A stretch of DNA of 47,906 nt, taken from assembly GCA_021774695.1 (NCBI GenBank), contig JAJFIU010000010.1, positions 1 to 47,906 on the forward strand. The letters run 5' to 3'. Below, one piece after another: positions 27,378 to 35,859 of the stretch (position 1 is the first letter of the stretch; every line of letters starts with the position of its first letter). The stretch is from Alphaproteobacteria bacterium. Lineage in GTDB: Bacteria; Pseudomonadota; Alphaproteobacteria; Sphingomonadales; Kordiimonadaceae. Below the pieces are notes generated by a model, which was given only the letters and a program-made list of their open reading frames with translations, made no database searches and was not told where the DNA came from. A program made the position numbers and the translations under genes.

Positions 27378-28604
27378 ATGGGCGTGAAAAAAATTCTAAT
27401 CACCGCGTTATTAATTACTGCCGGTAGTGCAGCAGCGCAAGATAACCGGCCCGACGGCGTCACGGGGGCCACGTGGCAATTTGGTCCGCTCAATCGTTGG
27501 GCATACACTCATATTCGCGAGGTTTTGCCGACAAAAGACATTCCCAATGACTACCAAACCGTACGACCGCTTACCGGTTTGAATAGTGCCGCCAGCGAGA
27601 TGGAGATTTCCCTAAACGGTAAAACTGAAAAGTTATCCGTGGCGATGGATCGAAATTTCATCGACGGTATTCTGGTTTTGAAAAACGGCCAAGCGGTGGT
27701 TGAGCGCTATGCGGGCACACTCACGCCTGAGCGCACCCATCTTTTGTGGTCGGTTAGCAAAACCATAACCGGACTAACGGCTGCGAGCGTTGCGGCAGAC
27801 GGTCTGATTGATCTCAATAAAACAGTCGGCGACTATGTGCCGGAACTTGCTGCTAGCGGCTGGGGCAAGGACACGCTGCGTGTTTTGCTGGATATGCGTG
27901 ATACGTCCAACTGGAACGAGGATTATAGTGCGCCTGACAGCACGGTGCGGCGGCAGGACTGCGCGGATGGTTTGCTGACCGGCGAGATGTGTTTGGATAC
28001 TAAGGTTATCGGCAACTACAAGTTTTTGCCTGCGGTCGGCCGCGATGAAAGCCGCTTCGACACGTTTATTTACAAATCCGGCACAACAGATGTGATTGCC
28101 TGGGTGCTTGAAGCGGCGACAGGTAAGCGCTTTGCAGATTTGGTGTCCGAGCGTATCTGGAAGCCCATGGGCGCCGAGCGCAGCGCCGCCATTACCGTTG
28201 ATGTGTCAGGTTTTACGCTCGCCAGCGGCGGCATGGTTGCCACCCTCAGAGACTTGGGCCGGGTTGGCCAGCTAATGCTTGATCGCGGTAAGGTGGATGA
28301 CAGGCAAGTTGTGCCAGCCAATTGGCTCAATGATATTTTTAGTCAGTCCGGCGACGCCAGTTGGTCTTTGCCCAAGGCGGCAGGCACGGCACCTTATTAC
28401 CGGTCATTTGTTTGGGGCGTCGGTGACGGCAAAGGCACGGTTCAGGCCCGCGGTGTTCATGGTCAGGTGATCGATGTGTCGCCGTCAACAGGAACAGTGA
28501 TCGCGGTGTTTTCGTCATGGCCGGATGCTTCTGGCGGCGCACCGGGTGTTGGCGGCGCTGAAACTGACGCTGTTATTCAAGCCGTGAAAGCCGCCATTAA
28601 TTAG
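27378..28604 (+). CDS. Secreted serine hydrolase of the beta-lactamase (class C)/NylB type
   Basis: Member of the SxxK serine hydrolase superfamily. Signal peptide of about 20 residues ending AAAQ; SxxK motif SVSK (S125, K128); the second motif reads YKSG in place of YxN; the third KTG box appears as VHGQ. That pattern is closer to 6-aminohexanoate-dimer hydrolases and esterases than to true beta-lactamases, so antibiotic resistance is not implied. AGGGG lies just upstream of the chosen ATG; an ATG 24 codons earlier would bury the signal peptide. Length 408 aa. Confidence 0.85.
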   Translation: MGVKKILITALLITAGSAAAQDNRPDGVTGATWQFGPLNRWAYTHIREVLPTKDIPNDYQTVRPLTGLNSAASEMEISLNGKTEKLSVAMDRNFIDGILVLKNGQAVVERYAGTLTPERTHLLWSVSKTITGLTAASVAADGLIDLNKTVGDYVPELAASGWGKDTLRVLLDMRDTSNWNEDYSAPDSTVRRQDCADGLLTGEMCLDTKVIGNYKFLPAVGRDESRFDTFIYKSGTTDVIAWVLEAATGKRFADLVSERIWKPMGAERSAAITVDVSGFTLASGGMVATLRDLGRVGQLMLDRGKVDDRQVVPANWLNDIFSQSGDASWSLPKAAGTAPYYRSFVWGVGDGKGTVQARGVHGQVIDVSPSTGTVIAVFSSWPDASGGAPGVGGAETDAVIQAVKAAIN

Positions 28605-28631
28605 AAGTGTATAAGGTTTTGAAGCGAATAT

Positions 28632-29249
28632 TTATTGCAAATACTGGTTAAGTAAATAACCCAGCTCGTCAATTAGAGCATTGGCTTTGCACTCGTCTTC
28701 TTCTTCCAGTGACTGGTCCACCAGAACCGACACAACAGTAACTATTGTTTTTGTCGCGGCCGCTCGTCTTTCGGGCGCAAACGTCACGCCTGCATCGGCG
28801 AGGGTTTTTTCTATGAATGCTGTTAAACTGCTGCCGGGGCCAGGCGTTACCTCCCACAGGGTGTAATGTTGATTTGCCCATTTTGTCAGGGCGCGAAAAC
28901 TTGGATGTGACCGCGTGAGTTCAGTAAAAGTGTTCAGCAAATATCTAATGGCCTCAGGCACTGACATTTTTGTGGGCATGGAGCTCTGAACTTCCGCCAT
29001 ACCTGTTTCGATTTCGTCGTACGCTTCGCGGTAAAGTTGGTCGAGAATATCAACCCGGCTGTCAAAATACCGGTAGACGGACCCAACCGGAATACCTGCT
29101 CTCCGTGCTACGGTTGTTGTTGTTACCTTGTCGGTTTGGCCGTTTAGTACGAAACTGTTAGCAGCATCCAGTATAGCAAGCCTGCGCGCTCGGGCCCGCG
29201 CCTGCGTAGGTTCCGATTTTTCCTCTGGTCTTTTTATTGCTGTTATCAT
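28632..29249 (-). CDS. TetR/AcrR-family transcriptional regulator
   Basis: One-component regulator of 205 aa. The N-terminal HTH reads ARRLAILDAANSF...VTTTTVARRAGIPVGSVYRYFDSR, a textbook TetR domain; the larger C-terminal ligand domain is not recognisable. It lies convergent to the serine hydrolase (27 bp) and divergent from the beta-helix/cytochrome pair, with a strong palindrome between. Hence it most likely controls itself and that pair. The inducer is unknown. Confidence 0.92.
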   Translation of the reverse strand: MITAIKRPEEKSEPTQARARARRLAILDAANSFVLNGQTDKVTTTTVARRAGIPVGSVYRYFDSRVDILDQLYREAYDEIETGMAEVQSSMPTKMSVPEAIRYLLNTFTELTRSHPSFRALTKWANQHYTLWEVTPGPGSSLTAFIEKTLADAGVTFAPERRAAATKTIVTVVSVLVDQSLEEEDECKANALIDELGYLLNQYLQ

Positions 29250-29273
29250 GTCATAACTTTATCAAGTTTTTCA

Positions 29274-29296
29274 AAAAGTGAAACAGTTTCATTTTT
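29274..29296. promoter_or_regulatory. Palindromic operator candidate (TetR regulator)
   Basis: TGAAACAGTTTCA (29279-29291) is a perfect 13-bp palindrome; arms AAAA and TTTT extend it to 23 bp with one wobble pair. It is 25 bp upstream of the TetR start and 75 bp before the beta-helix gene, placed to block both promoters. Confidence 0.7.
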
Positions 29297-29370
29297 ATTG
29301 ACTCATCAAGCCTGCATACGGCACTGTCCACAATAATCTTTCGATTAAGTATTCATAAAAGGGGAAAATC

Positions 29371-30612
29371 ATGCGTGTTTTCGGGAAAATGATCCTGTCG
29401 CTAATTGTCGCAAGCGGCCTGTCGCTGGCTGCATCTGCACAAACAGTTGTCGATGTTTCATCCGACGGTGATTTTCAGGAAAACCTTCAGGAAGCGCTAA
29501 TCTTGGCAGAACCCGGCAGCATCATTCAGCTGCCCGAGGGCAAATTTAACCTGATGACAGCACTTTCACTTGATGTGGCGGACATCACCGTCAGGGGTGC
29601 AGGCATGAATTCAACCATCCTGTCCTTTGCTGGTCAGGTGGCTGGTTCTGAGGGGCTCTTGGTCACATCGGACGGTGTTTGGCTTGAGGGCTTTGCCGTT
29701 GAAGATACGCCCGGTGACGGCATTAAAGCCAAAGGCGTTGACCGCATCTCTTTTAAAGATATCCGCGTTGAATGGACAGGTGGCCCAAATGCAGAAAACG
29801 GTGCTTACGGCCTTTACCCGGTTGAAAGCACCAATGTGCTTATTGATGGCGCGGTGGTGAAAGGGGCTTCGGACGCTGGAATTTATGTGGGCCAGAGCCA
29901 GCATATTATCGTTCGCAACAGCGTTGCCGAATATTACGTGGCCGGCATTGTGGTTGAAAATAGTTACTTCGCTGACGTGTTTGATAACCTTGCCACGCAT
30001 AATACTGGCGGTATCCTTGTTTTTGATCTGCCGAACCTGCCACAAATGGGTGGTCACAGCGTTCGGGTTTTTAATAATAAATCAATTAACAATGACACCG
30101 CTAATTTTGCGCCTGAAGGCAATATCGTTGCGACAGTGCCCAAGGGTACTGGGCTCCTGATTATGGCCAACAATAATGTCGAAGTGTTTGGTAACGAGTT
30201 TGCTGAAAATGCTTCGGCTAATGTGCTTTTGGCGGCCTATCCGCGTGAATATAATGACGATAGTTATAACCCACTGCCGCGCGGCATTTATGTCCACGGC
30301 AACACCTATGGTCGCGCTGGTTGGGATCCGGACAAAGACGTTAAAGCTTTGATCGCACCGTTAACCGGTCTTCCGGTTCCTGATATTGTCTGGGACGGCG
30401 CTGTTGATGGGTTTTGGTCGGCTTTCCTGGGTCCGGACGAGGAAGACCGCATTGTCATCAATGAGCCGGAAGGCACGACCTTTGCCAATCTGCAGTTTGT
30501 GAAAAATCTAATTTTACCGTGGGGCGTTGACCCTGCTCGAGACATCGAAGATCATGCCGGAGAGCGGTCGCCTTTGGCACCTGTCCTATTGGCTCAAGAG
30601 AGCGAGCAATAA
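29371..30612 (+). CDS. Secreted parallel beta-helix repeat protein (TIGR03805 type)
   Basis: Exported right-handed beta-helix protein, 413 aa. A signal peptide ends in ASAQ near residue 24, and a long series of helix turns follows (ITVRGAGMNSTIL, NVLIDGAVVKGASDAGIYVG, IIVRNSVAEYYVAGIVVENS). TIGR03805 members occur regularly as a pair with the cytochrome-like family found directly downstream; the function of the pair is not known. AGGGGAA precedes the ATG. Stop and next start touch (TAAATG), so the two genes are translationally coupled. Confidence 0.87.
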   Translation: MRVFGKMILSLIVASGLSLAASAQTVVDVSSDGDFQENLQEALILAEPGSIIQLPEGKFNLMTALSLDVADITVRGAGMNSTILSFAGQVAGSEGLLVTSDGVWLEGFAVEDTPGDGIKAKGVDRISFKDIRVEWTGGPNAENGAYGLYPVESTNVLIDGAVVKGASDAGIYVGQSQHIIVRNSVAEYYVAGIVVENSYFADVFDNLATHNTGGILVFDLPNLPQMGGHSVRVFNNKSINNDTANFAPEGNIVATVPKGTGLLIMANNNVEVFGNEFAENASANVLLAAYPREYNDDSYNPLPRGIYVHGNTYGRAGWDPDKDVKALIAPLTGLPVPDIVWDGAVDGFWSAFLGPDEEDRIVINEPEGTTFANLQFVKNLILPWGVDPARDIEDHAGERSPLAPVLLAQESEQ

Positions 30613-31683
30613 ATGCGCCTATGTGCTGTCTCCAGCGCTCGAGCGTTTGTTGCGGCGATTATTGTTATACTATGTTCGCCAACGGCGCTTGCAGGTGCGG
30701 TTAACGATGAAGCCTTGATGGCCCCGCGCCCCGCGCGGCTGCTGTCGAGTTACCGCCTATTTGCAGATGCTGGCAAGCAACAGCCCAGCGAAGCTGTTGT
30801 GCCCTACGACTTGCAAGTTCCTTTATTCACCGACTATGCCCAAAAATACCGGTTTGTTTATGTGCCTGCGGGCGCAGCGGCAACTTATGATGACACGGAA
30901 GCTTTTGATTTTCCTGTTGGGTCCGTTTTAGTGAAAACCTTTGCTTACCCAGCTGACCTTCGCGCCCCCAGTGAGGCCGTCAGGCTCATTGAGACACGGC
31001 TGTTAATACACACAGATAAAGGCTGGAACGCCTGGACATATATTTGGAACGAAGAACAAACAGACGCCGTTTTGAAAGTTGCTGGAAAAGTTGTGCCGGT
31101 AAATTTCACTGACAAAGCGGGCACGCTTCAGTCGATCAACTATATTGTGCCCAACAAAAATCAGTGCAAAGGCTGCCACAGCTTTAACCGGGTGGTCACT
31201 CCAATAGGCCCAAAGGCGCGAAACCTGAATAAAGACTTTGACTATGGTGCTGGCCCCCGCAATCAACTTGATAAATGGCACGACCTAGGACTGCTGTCGG
31301 GCTTACCGGCCAGCAGAGACTGGCCATCGGTGCCACATGTTGAGGACACAAGTGCATCGCTTGACAGGCGTGCCCGCGCTTATCTGGATGTCAACTGCGC
31401 CCATTGTCACCGGCTTGAAGGGCCGGGGTCCACGTCTGGCCTGTTTTTAACCTACAGCGAAAAAAACCCAACCGCGTGGGGGTATAAAAAACGTCCGGTC
31501 GCGGCCGGAAGAGGATCAGGTGGCCTGACGTATGACATTGAGCCCGGCGATGCTGATGCATCCATTCTTCATTACCGGATGGTCTCTACCGATCCCGGCG
31601 TGATGATGCCTGAGGTTGGGCGTACGCTGGTCGATGCTGAAGGGTTGGAGTTGATCCGCAACTGGGTCGAGCAAATGGAATAA
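30613..31683 (+). CDS. Diheme c-type cytochrome-like protein (SO2930/HNE_0200 family)
   Basis: Secreted 356-aa protein, signal peptide ending ALAG. It has two heme c attachment motifs, QCKGCHSF and NCAHCHRL, and a late PGVMMPEVGR methionine that may act as axial ligand. This is the partner family (TIGR03806, HNE_0200) of the beta-helix protein upstream. Probably a periplasmic electron-transfer protein tied to whatever the beta-helix partner binds; the substrate is unknown. The first heme region is set after a 175-residue domain that I do not recognise. Confidence 0.86.
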   Translation: MRLCAVSSARAFVAAIIVILCSPTALAGAVNDEALMAPRPARLLSSYRLFADAGKQQPSEAVVPYDLQVPLFTDYAQKYRFVYVPAGAAATYDDTEAFDFPVGSVLVKTFAYPADLRAPSEAVRLIETRLLIHTDKGWNAWTYIWNEEQTDAVLKVAGKVVPVNFTDKAGTLQSINYIVPNKNQCKGCHSFNRVVTPIGPKARNLNKDFDYGAGPRNQLDKWHDLGLLSGLPASRDWPSVPHVEDTSASLDRRARAYLDVNCAHCHRLEGPGSTSGLFLTYSEKNPTAWGYKKRPVAAGRGSGGLTYDIEPGDADASILHYRMVSTDPGVMMPEVGRTLVDAEGLELIRNWVEQME

Positions 31684-31756
31684 CACGGCTTTTCAACAGC
31701 GGCAAAGCCATGGTAGGGATCAGCGGCGCTATTTTACCAACAACAAGGCGGGATCG

Positions 31757-32539
31757 ATGGTAAAAATTGGAATTCTCGGCTGTATGGGCCGCATGGGTCA
31801 GGCACTGACGGTGGCTATTTCAGAAGCATCCGGCTTGTCATTGGTGATTGGCTCCGAACGCGCAGGTCATGCTTTGATCGGCAAAACCTCTGTCAAATAT
31901 GGAACGCCAATCACAGATAAGGTAGCGGTTGTGTTTGATGCTGCTGACCTAGTGATTGATTTTACACCGCCGGGCAATACGGCGGCTCACGCTAAAATGG
32001 CAGCGGACAAGAAAACTAACCTGTTGGTGGGCACCACTGGCCTGTCGTCTCATGACGATACAATGCTGACCAAGGCAGCAGAAAAAACAGCAATCATGCA
32101 GGATGGTAATTATTCATTGGGTGTCAATGTGTTGATGTCGCTGGTGCGTGAGGCGGCAGCAAGGCTGGGAACAGACTGGGATGCGGAAATTCTTGAGATG
32201 CATCACCGGCAAAAAATTGATGCCCCATCTGGTACGGCGCTAATGCTAGGCGAGGCTGTTGCTGATGGGCGCGGCAGTTCCTTGTCTGTGTTGCGCGCTC
32301 CTATGCGCGAAGGTGTTACCGGCGAACGCAAAATGGGCACGGTAGGGTTTGCGTCGCTGCGCGGCGGAAGTGTTGTCGGCGAACATTCGGTTATTCTTGC
32401 CAGCGGTAGTGAAACCATAACCCTGTCGCACCGCGCGGAAAACCGCGGCTTATTCGCGGACGGTGCTGTTCGAGCCGCGCAGTGGCTCGCTGAACAGCCC
32501 AGTGGTCGCTATTCCATGCAGGACGTTCTTGGCCTTTAG
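31757..32539 (+). CDS. dapB: 4-hydroxy-tetrahydrodipicolinate reductase
   Basis: NAD(P)H-dependent reductase of the lysine/diaminopimelate pathway, supplying peptidoglycan precursors. It begins with the nucleotide loop GCMGRMGQAL; VGTTGL and the active-site motif EMHHRQKIDAPSGTAL (two histidines and catalytic lysine) follow. The 260 aa are normal. It is often found near dnaKJ in alphaproteobacteria; here 8 kb of other genes lie between. Confidence 0.96.
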   Translation: MVKIGILGCMGRMGQALTVAISEASGLSLVIGSERAGHALIGKTSVKYGTPITDKVAVVFDAADLVIDFTPPGNTAAHAKMAADKKTNLLVGTTGLSSHDDTMLTKAAEKTAIMQDGNYSLGVNVLMSLVREAAARLGTDWDAEILEMHHRQKIDAPSGTALMLGEAVADGRGSSLSVLRAPMREGVTGERKMGTVGFASLRGGSVVGEHSVILASGSETITLSHRAENRGLFADGAVRAAQWLAEQPSGRYSMQDVLGL

Positions 32540-32569
32540 GCCGCGACACGCATTTTAGGAGAAATTAAG

Positions 32570-32983
32570 ATGGACGAAGCCATCCTCACGCTTTGGGCAG
32601 GCTTGCCGGTTTTTTTGGTTCATTCTGCTATCAGCCTGACTATTCTTATAATCGGCGTAAGCATTTATATGTGGACCACCAAACATGACGAAGTGGCACT
32701 TATACGAGGCGGTAACACCGCAGCAGCACTGTCCCTTGGCGGCGCGATAGTTGGGCTGTCGCTACCGCTGGCATTTTCGCTCGCTGCATCCGTTTCTTTG
32801 TGGGATCTGGTTTTTTGGGGCTTTGTCGCGCTGCTATTGCAATTAGTTGCCTTTCGCATGGCGGATTTGTTTTTGAAGGATATGTCGGCGCGTATCGAGG
32901 CCGATGAAATCGGCGCAGCAACCGTTTTGGTCAGTATAAAGTTAGCGACAGCCTTCATTAATGCCGCAGCAATTTCAGGTTAG
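32570..32983 (+). CDS. DUF350 family membrane protein
   Basis: Small integral membrane protein (137 aa) with four hydrophobic segments (about residues 8-30, 46-66, 74-96 and 116-134). The conserved DUF350 core includes HDEVALIRGGNTAAALSLGGAIVG-type sequence with the polar Asn in the second helix. Function unknown. AGGAG lies 9 bp before the start. It is 30 bp after dapB and 41 bp before the protease gene. Confidence 0.83.
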   Translation: MDEAILTLWAGLPVFLVHSAISLTILIIGVSIYMWTTKHDEVALIRGGNTAAALSLGGAIVGLSLPLAFSLAASVSLWDLVFWGFVALLLQLVAFRMADLFLKDMSARIEADEIGAATVLVSIKLATAFINAAAISG

Positions 32984-33024
32984 AGACCCAAGTAGATGCA
33001 AAGATAGATGCAAGGATTGACCTT

Positions 33025-33858
33025 ATGAAGCGCCGCTTCGAATTTATCTTGTATGCAACAGTTATCATATTTTTTCTGGTTCGCTACACTAGTGTGGATC
33101 GCGATACCCCCCGTAGGCCCGCGCCCGACCGAACGCCCGCAAGTGCTGCAATTTTGCTGCCTGAAAATGCTCAGCTCCCCAGAGATATCAGCACAACCGT
33201 TATTGTAGATGTGGAGCGAACAGGCCAAAATAGTGTGGGAACAGCTTTCGTAGTGGACGGAAACGGCACTTATGTGAGCGCGCGGCACGTGGTTGAGGGT
33301 TGTTCTACTGTTTCGCTTATCAGGGCCGGGCGCCGGGTTGCCACTCTGTCGGTGGCGAAGGCAACCAATCGAGATTTTGCTATTTTGAAAGTTGATAGTT
33401 TGACATCAGAACCGTTCGTGCTGTCACTTGATGTACCGCGCCGTGGCGACGACGGCTTTATGATGGGTTACCCACAAGGTTCGGCGGCTGATGTTCGTGC
33501 AACCGTTATTGGTTCAACAATAATGCGGTCAAAAGGTCGCTATAACGCCAGGGAGCGAGTTGTTGCTTGGGTCGAACGCGAGCGCCGTCCGAAATTTGGT
33601 GGATCGCTGGGCGGCATTTCAGGTGGGCCGGTTCTCGATGGTCGAGGACGCATCGTTGGCACTGTGGTGGCCGGTGCCCCGCGCCGCGGTCGAGTATATA
33701 CGACCAATCCAGCAGTCTTTTCAGAGGCGGGTTTGATTACCGCCGCGACACCGGCACCAACCGTCAGCGCGCAGCTGACCAACGAAAATTTTGACAAGGA
33801 AGCTACGGAGTTTCGACGCCAAATGCGCATCGCACAAGTTTACTGTGAAGTTGGCTAA
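33025..33858 (+). CDS. Membrane-anchored trypsin-like serine protease
   Basis: S1-family (trypsin-like) protease, 277 aa. One N-terminal transmembrane anchor (residues 7-20) and a Pro-rich linker precede the catalytic domain with H88 (VSARHVVEG), D117 (TNRDFAILKV) and S199 (GGISGGPVLD). No PDZ domain follows, so it is not DegP-like; the C-terminal 60 residues are unassigned. Probably active in the periplasm. It lies between DUF350 and an NTF2-like secreted protein. Confidence 0.86.
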   Translation: MKRRFEFILYATVIIFFLVRYTSVDRDTPRRPAPDRTPASAAILLPENAQLPRDISTTVIVDVERTGQNSVGTAFVVDGNGTYVSARHVVEGCSTVSLIRAGRRVATLSVAKATNRDFAILKVDSLTSEPFVLSLDVPRRGDDGFMMGYPQGSAADVRATVIGSTIMRSKGRYNARERVVAWVERERRPKFGGSLGGISGGPVLDGRGRIVGTVVAGAPRRGRVYTTNPAVFSEAGLITAATPAPTVSAQLTNENFDKEATEFRRQMRIAQVYCEVG

Positions 33859-33940
33859 TTTAATCTAGTCGAGCTCTGGCTTGTCGGCGCGGATCAGTTT
33901 TGGTACCAGTGGGACTGAAAAAAGATAGGGGACTTGGGGT

Positions 33941-34405
33941 ATGCGAAAAATTTTATTGAGTGGTTTGGCTATTGTGGCGGCTTCGATCAGTGCGCACGGG
34001 GCATCAACGCCGGAAGGCACAGTGGACGAACTGTTCGACGCCATGCGCGCTGGTAACGGCGACGTGCTCAGGGCGCTGGTGGTCGCAGATGCACGGTTGG
34101 ACCGTCTTCAGCCGGACGGAAGCTTGCGCCAAGGCTCTTTTGAGCGATGGATCAGTTGGGTTGACGAGCAAAGTGACGGCGATGCAGATGAACAGATATT
34201 CGGCGTACAAACCCTGTCGAAATCAGCGGAATTGGCCACTGTTTGGGCTCCGTTCACTATTACCTACAAAGGCGAATTGGTAGGCTGCGGCGTGAACCAG
34301 TTTACGCTCGGCATGACCGCTGAAGGCTGGCGGGTTTTATACGGAATAGATATGCCGTCCGAACAAGACTGCACGACATATCCGGATCAATTTAAAGATG
34401 ATTAG
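33941..34405 (+). CDS. Secreted NTF2-like (lumazine-binding/SnoaL-type) protein
   Basis: A 154-aa exported protein, signal peptide MRKILLSGLAIVAASISAHGA. The mature part has the NTF2-fold pattern: helix TVDELFDAMRAGNGDVLRALV, then paired strands ending WRVLYGIDM. No catalytic set can be assigned. Two cysteines (in VGCGV and EQDCTTY) could form a disulfide. Function unknown; the family often covers binding or nuisance-protein roles. Confidence 0.72.
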   Translation: MRKILLSGLAIVAASISAHGASTPEGTVDELFDAMRAGNGDVLRALVVADARLDRLQPDGSLRQGSFERWISWVDEQSDGDADEQIFGVQTLSKSAELATVWAPFTITYKGELVGCGVNQFTLGMTAEGWRVLYGIDMPSEQDCTTYPDQFKDD

Positions 34406-34420
34406 CGAAATGCAATAAGG

Positions 34421-34441
34421 CTAACTGGCTTGCCAGCTTAG
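34421..34441. terminator. Convergent hairpin between NTF2-like gene and ubiH-like gene
   Basis: CTAA-CTGGC / GCCAG-c-TTAG with a two-base loop and one bulged C, placed in the 32-bp gap between two converging genes and overlapping the stop of the minus-strand gene. There is no clear T run, so terminator function is uncertain. Confidence 0.4.
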
Positions 34442-35673
34442 GGAGCTTCGCCGCGCAACAATTTGGGCAGCTCGCCGACGGTGCCGCGTGCATGAGACAT
34501 GAAAAAGTTTTTTAGCGGCGGTATTTCGTTCACGACGGCAAGGCCGATATCGCGTGCGGCGCGCACAGGCGCCACATCGTTTGAAAATAACCTGTTTAAA
34601 AGATCGGTAACACTGATAAGCGTGGCGTTGTCAGCGTGGCGCCAGCCGGCGTAGCCATTTAGAACCTGCTCAGACCCAATGTCCAGCCCGACGCTGGCGC
34701 TGTCTGTTATTACTTCAATCAACGCAGCAACATCGCGTAGCCCCAAGTTCAACCCTTGACCAGCGATGGGGTGGATACCGTGTGCAGCGTCGCCGAGGAT
34801 AGCCATGCGCGTATCGGTATAAGCATCGGCATATTGTAGCGACAAAGGGTATGCCCAACGCCCGCCGGCGGGTTTGACCTTGCCCAGAAAATCGCCAGTT
34901 CGGCGCTGAATTTCCGCGGCGAATGAGCGCTCGGGCAGTGCCATGATGGTTTTGACCAGGTGGGATTTTTCCGTCCAGACTAGGGAAGACCGGTTACCAG
35001 TTAGGGGAAGAATTGCAAATGGGCCTGCCGGTAAAAACCGTTCGTGCGCTATGCCTTCGTGGCCGATCTCATGTTCGATCGAGCATACGATACCATGTTG
35101 TTTGTAATCAAAAACTGAGACCGGAATATTAGCACTGCGCCGCACCATGCTGTTGCGGCCATCCGTTCCGAGCATAAGTTTGGATGTTATTTGAGCGCCA
35201 CCAGCGAGCGAAACAACGATCTTTTCGACGGTTCGTTCCATTGTTTCAACTTCTTTGCCTTGAAAAAGCCGAATATTTTCAAGTTCAGCCACACGGTCAA
35301 ATAAGGCGATCCGGGTATGACGGTTTTCAACCATATTACCGAGCGGCCCTTCACCCAGTGCCTTATGATCGAAATGCAGATGCAACAGCGACGGTCCGTC
35401 TGATACACGGATTTCATTGATCGGCTGTGCAAACTTTTCCATGTGGCGCCATATACCCAAGGCTTCGAGCATACGGCACGTGGCAAAGGCAAGCGCACTG
35501 GCGCGCCCATCATATTCTGCGGCCGTTAGGTCGCCTTTGGGTGCGCGCTCAACTACAGCAACGCTGAACCCGCTTTGAGCCAGACCAATGGCGGCAGTAA
35601 GCCCCACCAAGCCACCACCGATAATGGTGATGTCAAAGTTCTGTTCAGTATTTTTTGCTGGCTTTTTGCTCAT
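34438..35673 (-). CDS. UbiH/UbiF/VisC/COQ6-family FAD-dependent hydroxylase
   Basis: Flavoprotein monooxygenase, most likely a ring hydroxylase in ubiquinone synthesis. FAD-binding ITIIGGGLVGLTAAIGLA near the N-terminus, DGRNSMVR (the DG motif) and AILGDAAHGIHPIAGQGLNLGLRD (second FAD motif) are intact. Alphaproteobacterial UbiH/UbiL types cannot be separated by eye. I chose the ATG at 35673 (411 aa); 35682 is also possible, and the frame runs on to 35832 but adds 53 unconserved residues. Confidence 0.88.
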   Translation of the reverse strand: MSKKPAKNTEQNFDITIIGGGLVGLTAAIGLAQSGFSVAVVERAPKGDLTAAEYDGRASALAFATCRMLEALGIWRHMEKFAQPINEIRVSDGPSLLHLHFDHKALGEGPLGNMVENRHTRIALFDRVAELENIRLFQGKEVETMERTVEKIVVSLAGGAQITSKLMLGTDGRNSMVRRSANIPVSVFDYKQHGIVCSIEHEIGHEGIAHERFLPAGPFAILPLTGNRSSLVWTEKSHLVKTIMALPERSFAAEIQRRTGDFLGKVKPAGGRWAYPLSLQYADAYTDTRMAILGDAAHGIHPIAGQGLNLGLRDVAALIEVITDSASVGLDIGSEQVLNGYAGWRHADNATLISVTDLLNRLFSNDVAPVRAARDIGLAVVNEIPPLKNFFMSHARGTVGELPKLLRGEAP

Positions 35674-35859
35674 GGCATCCATCTCTATTGGTCGGCTGTG
35701 CTGCTGTCCAGTGGCATGCTGTCGCACGGCGGGCTGTTGATAAAAAACCGTGCCATATGATTGCCGCTCTTGTCCTGAACTATTAACAAGCATTAGAGTG
35801 GCTGTGAATATCAGGGAATTAAACGGTTCCAACTAATATGGAATCAAAGGGTAAACACT

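Noticed and set aside
27137..27427. 96-aa open frame as an intact gene
   Set aside because: It overlaps the LytTR gene end and the serine hydrolase start; only its middle 30 codons resemble anything (DnaJ), so it is treated as a remnant.
31687..31709. Hairpin GGCTTT/AAAGCC between the cytochrome gene and dapB
   Set aside because: Only 6 bp with an 11-nt loop and no T run; too weak to call a terminator.
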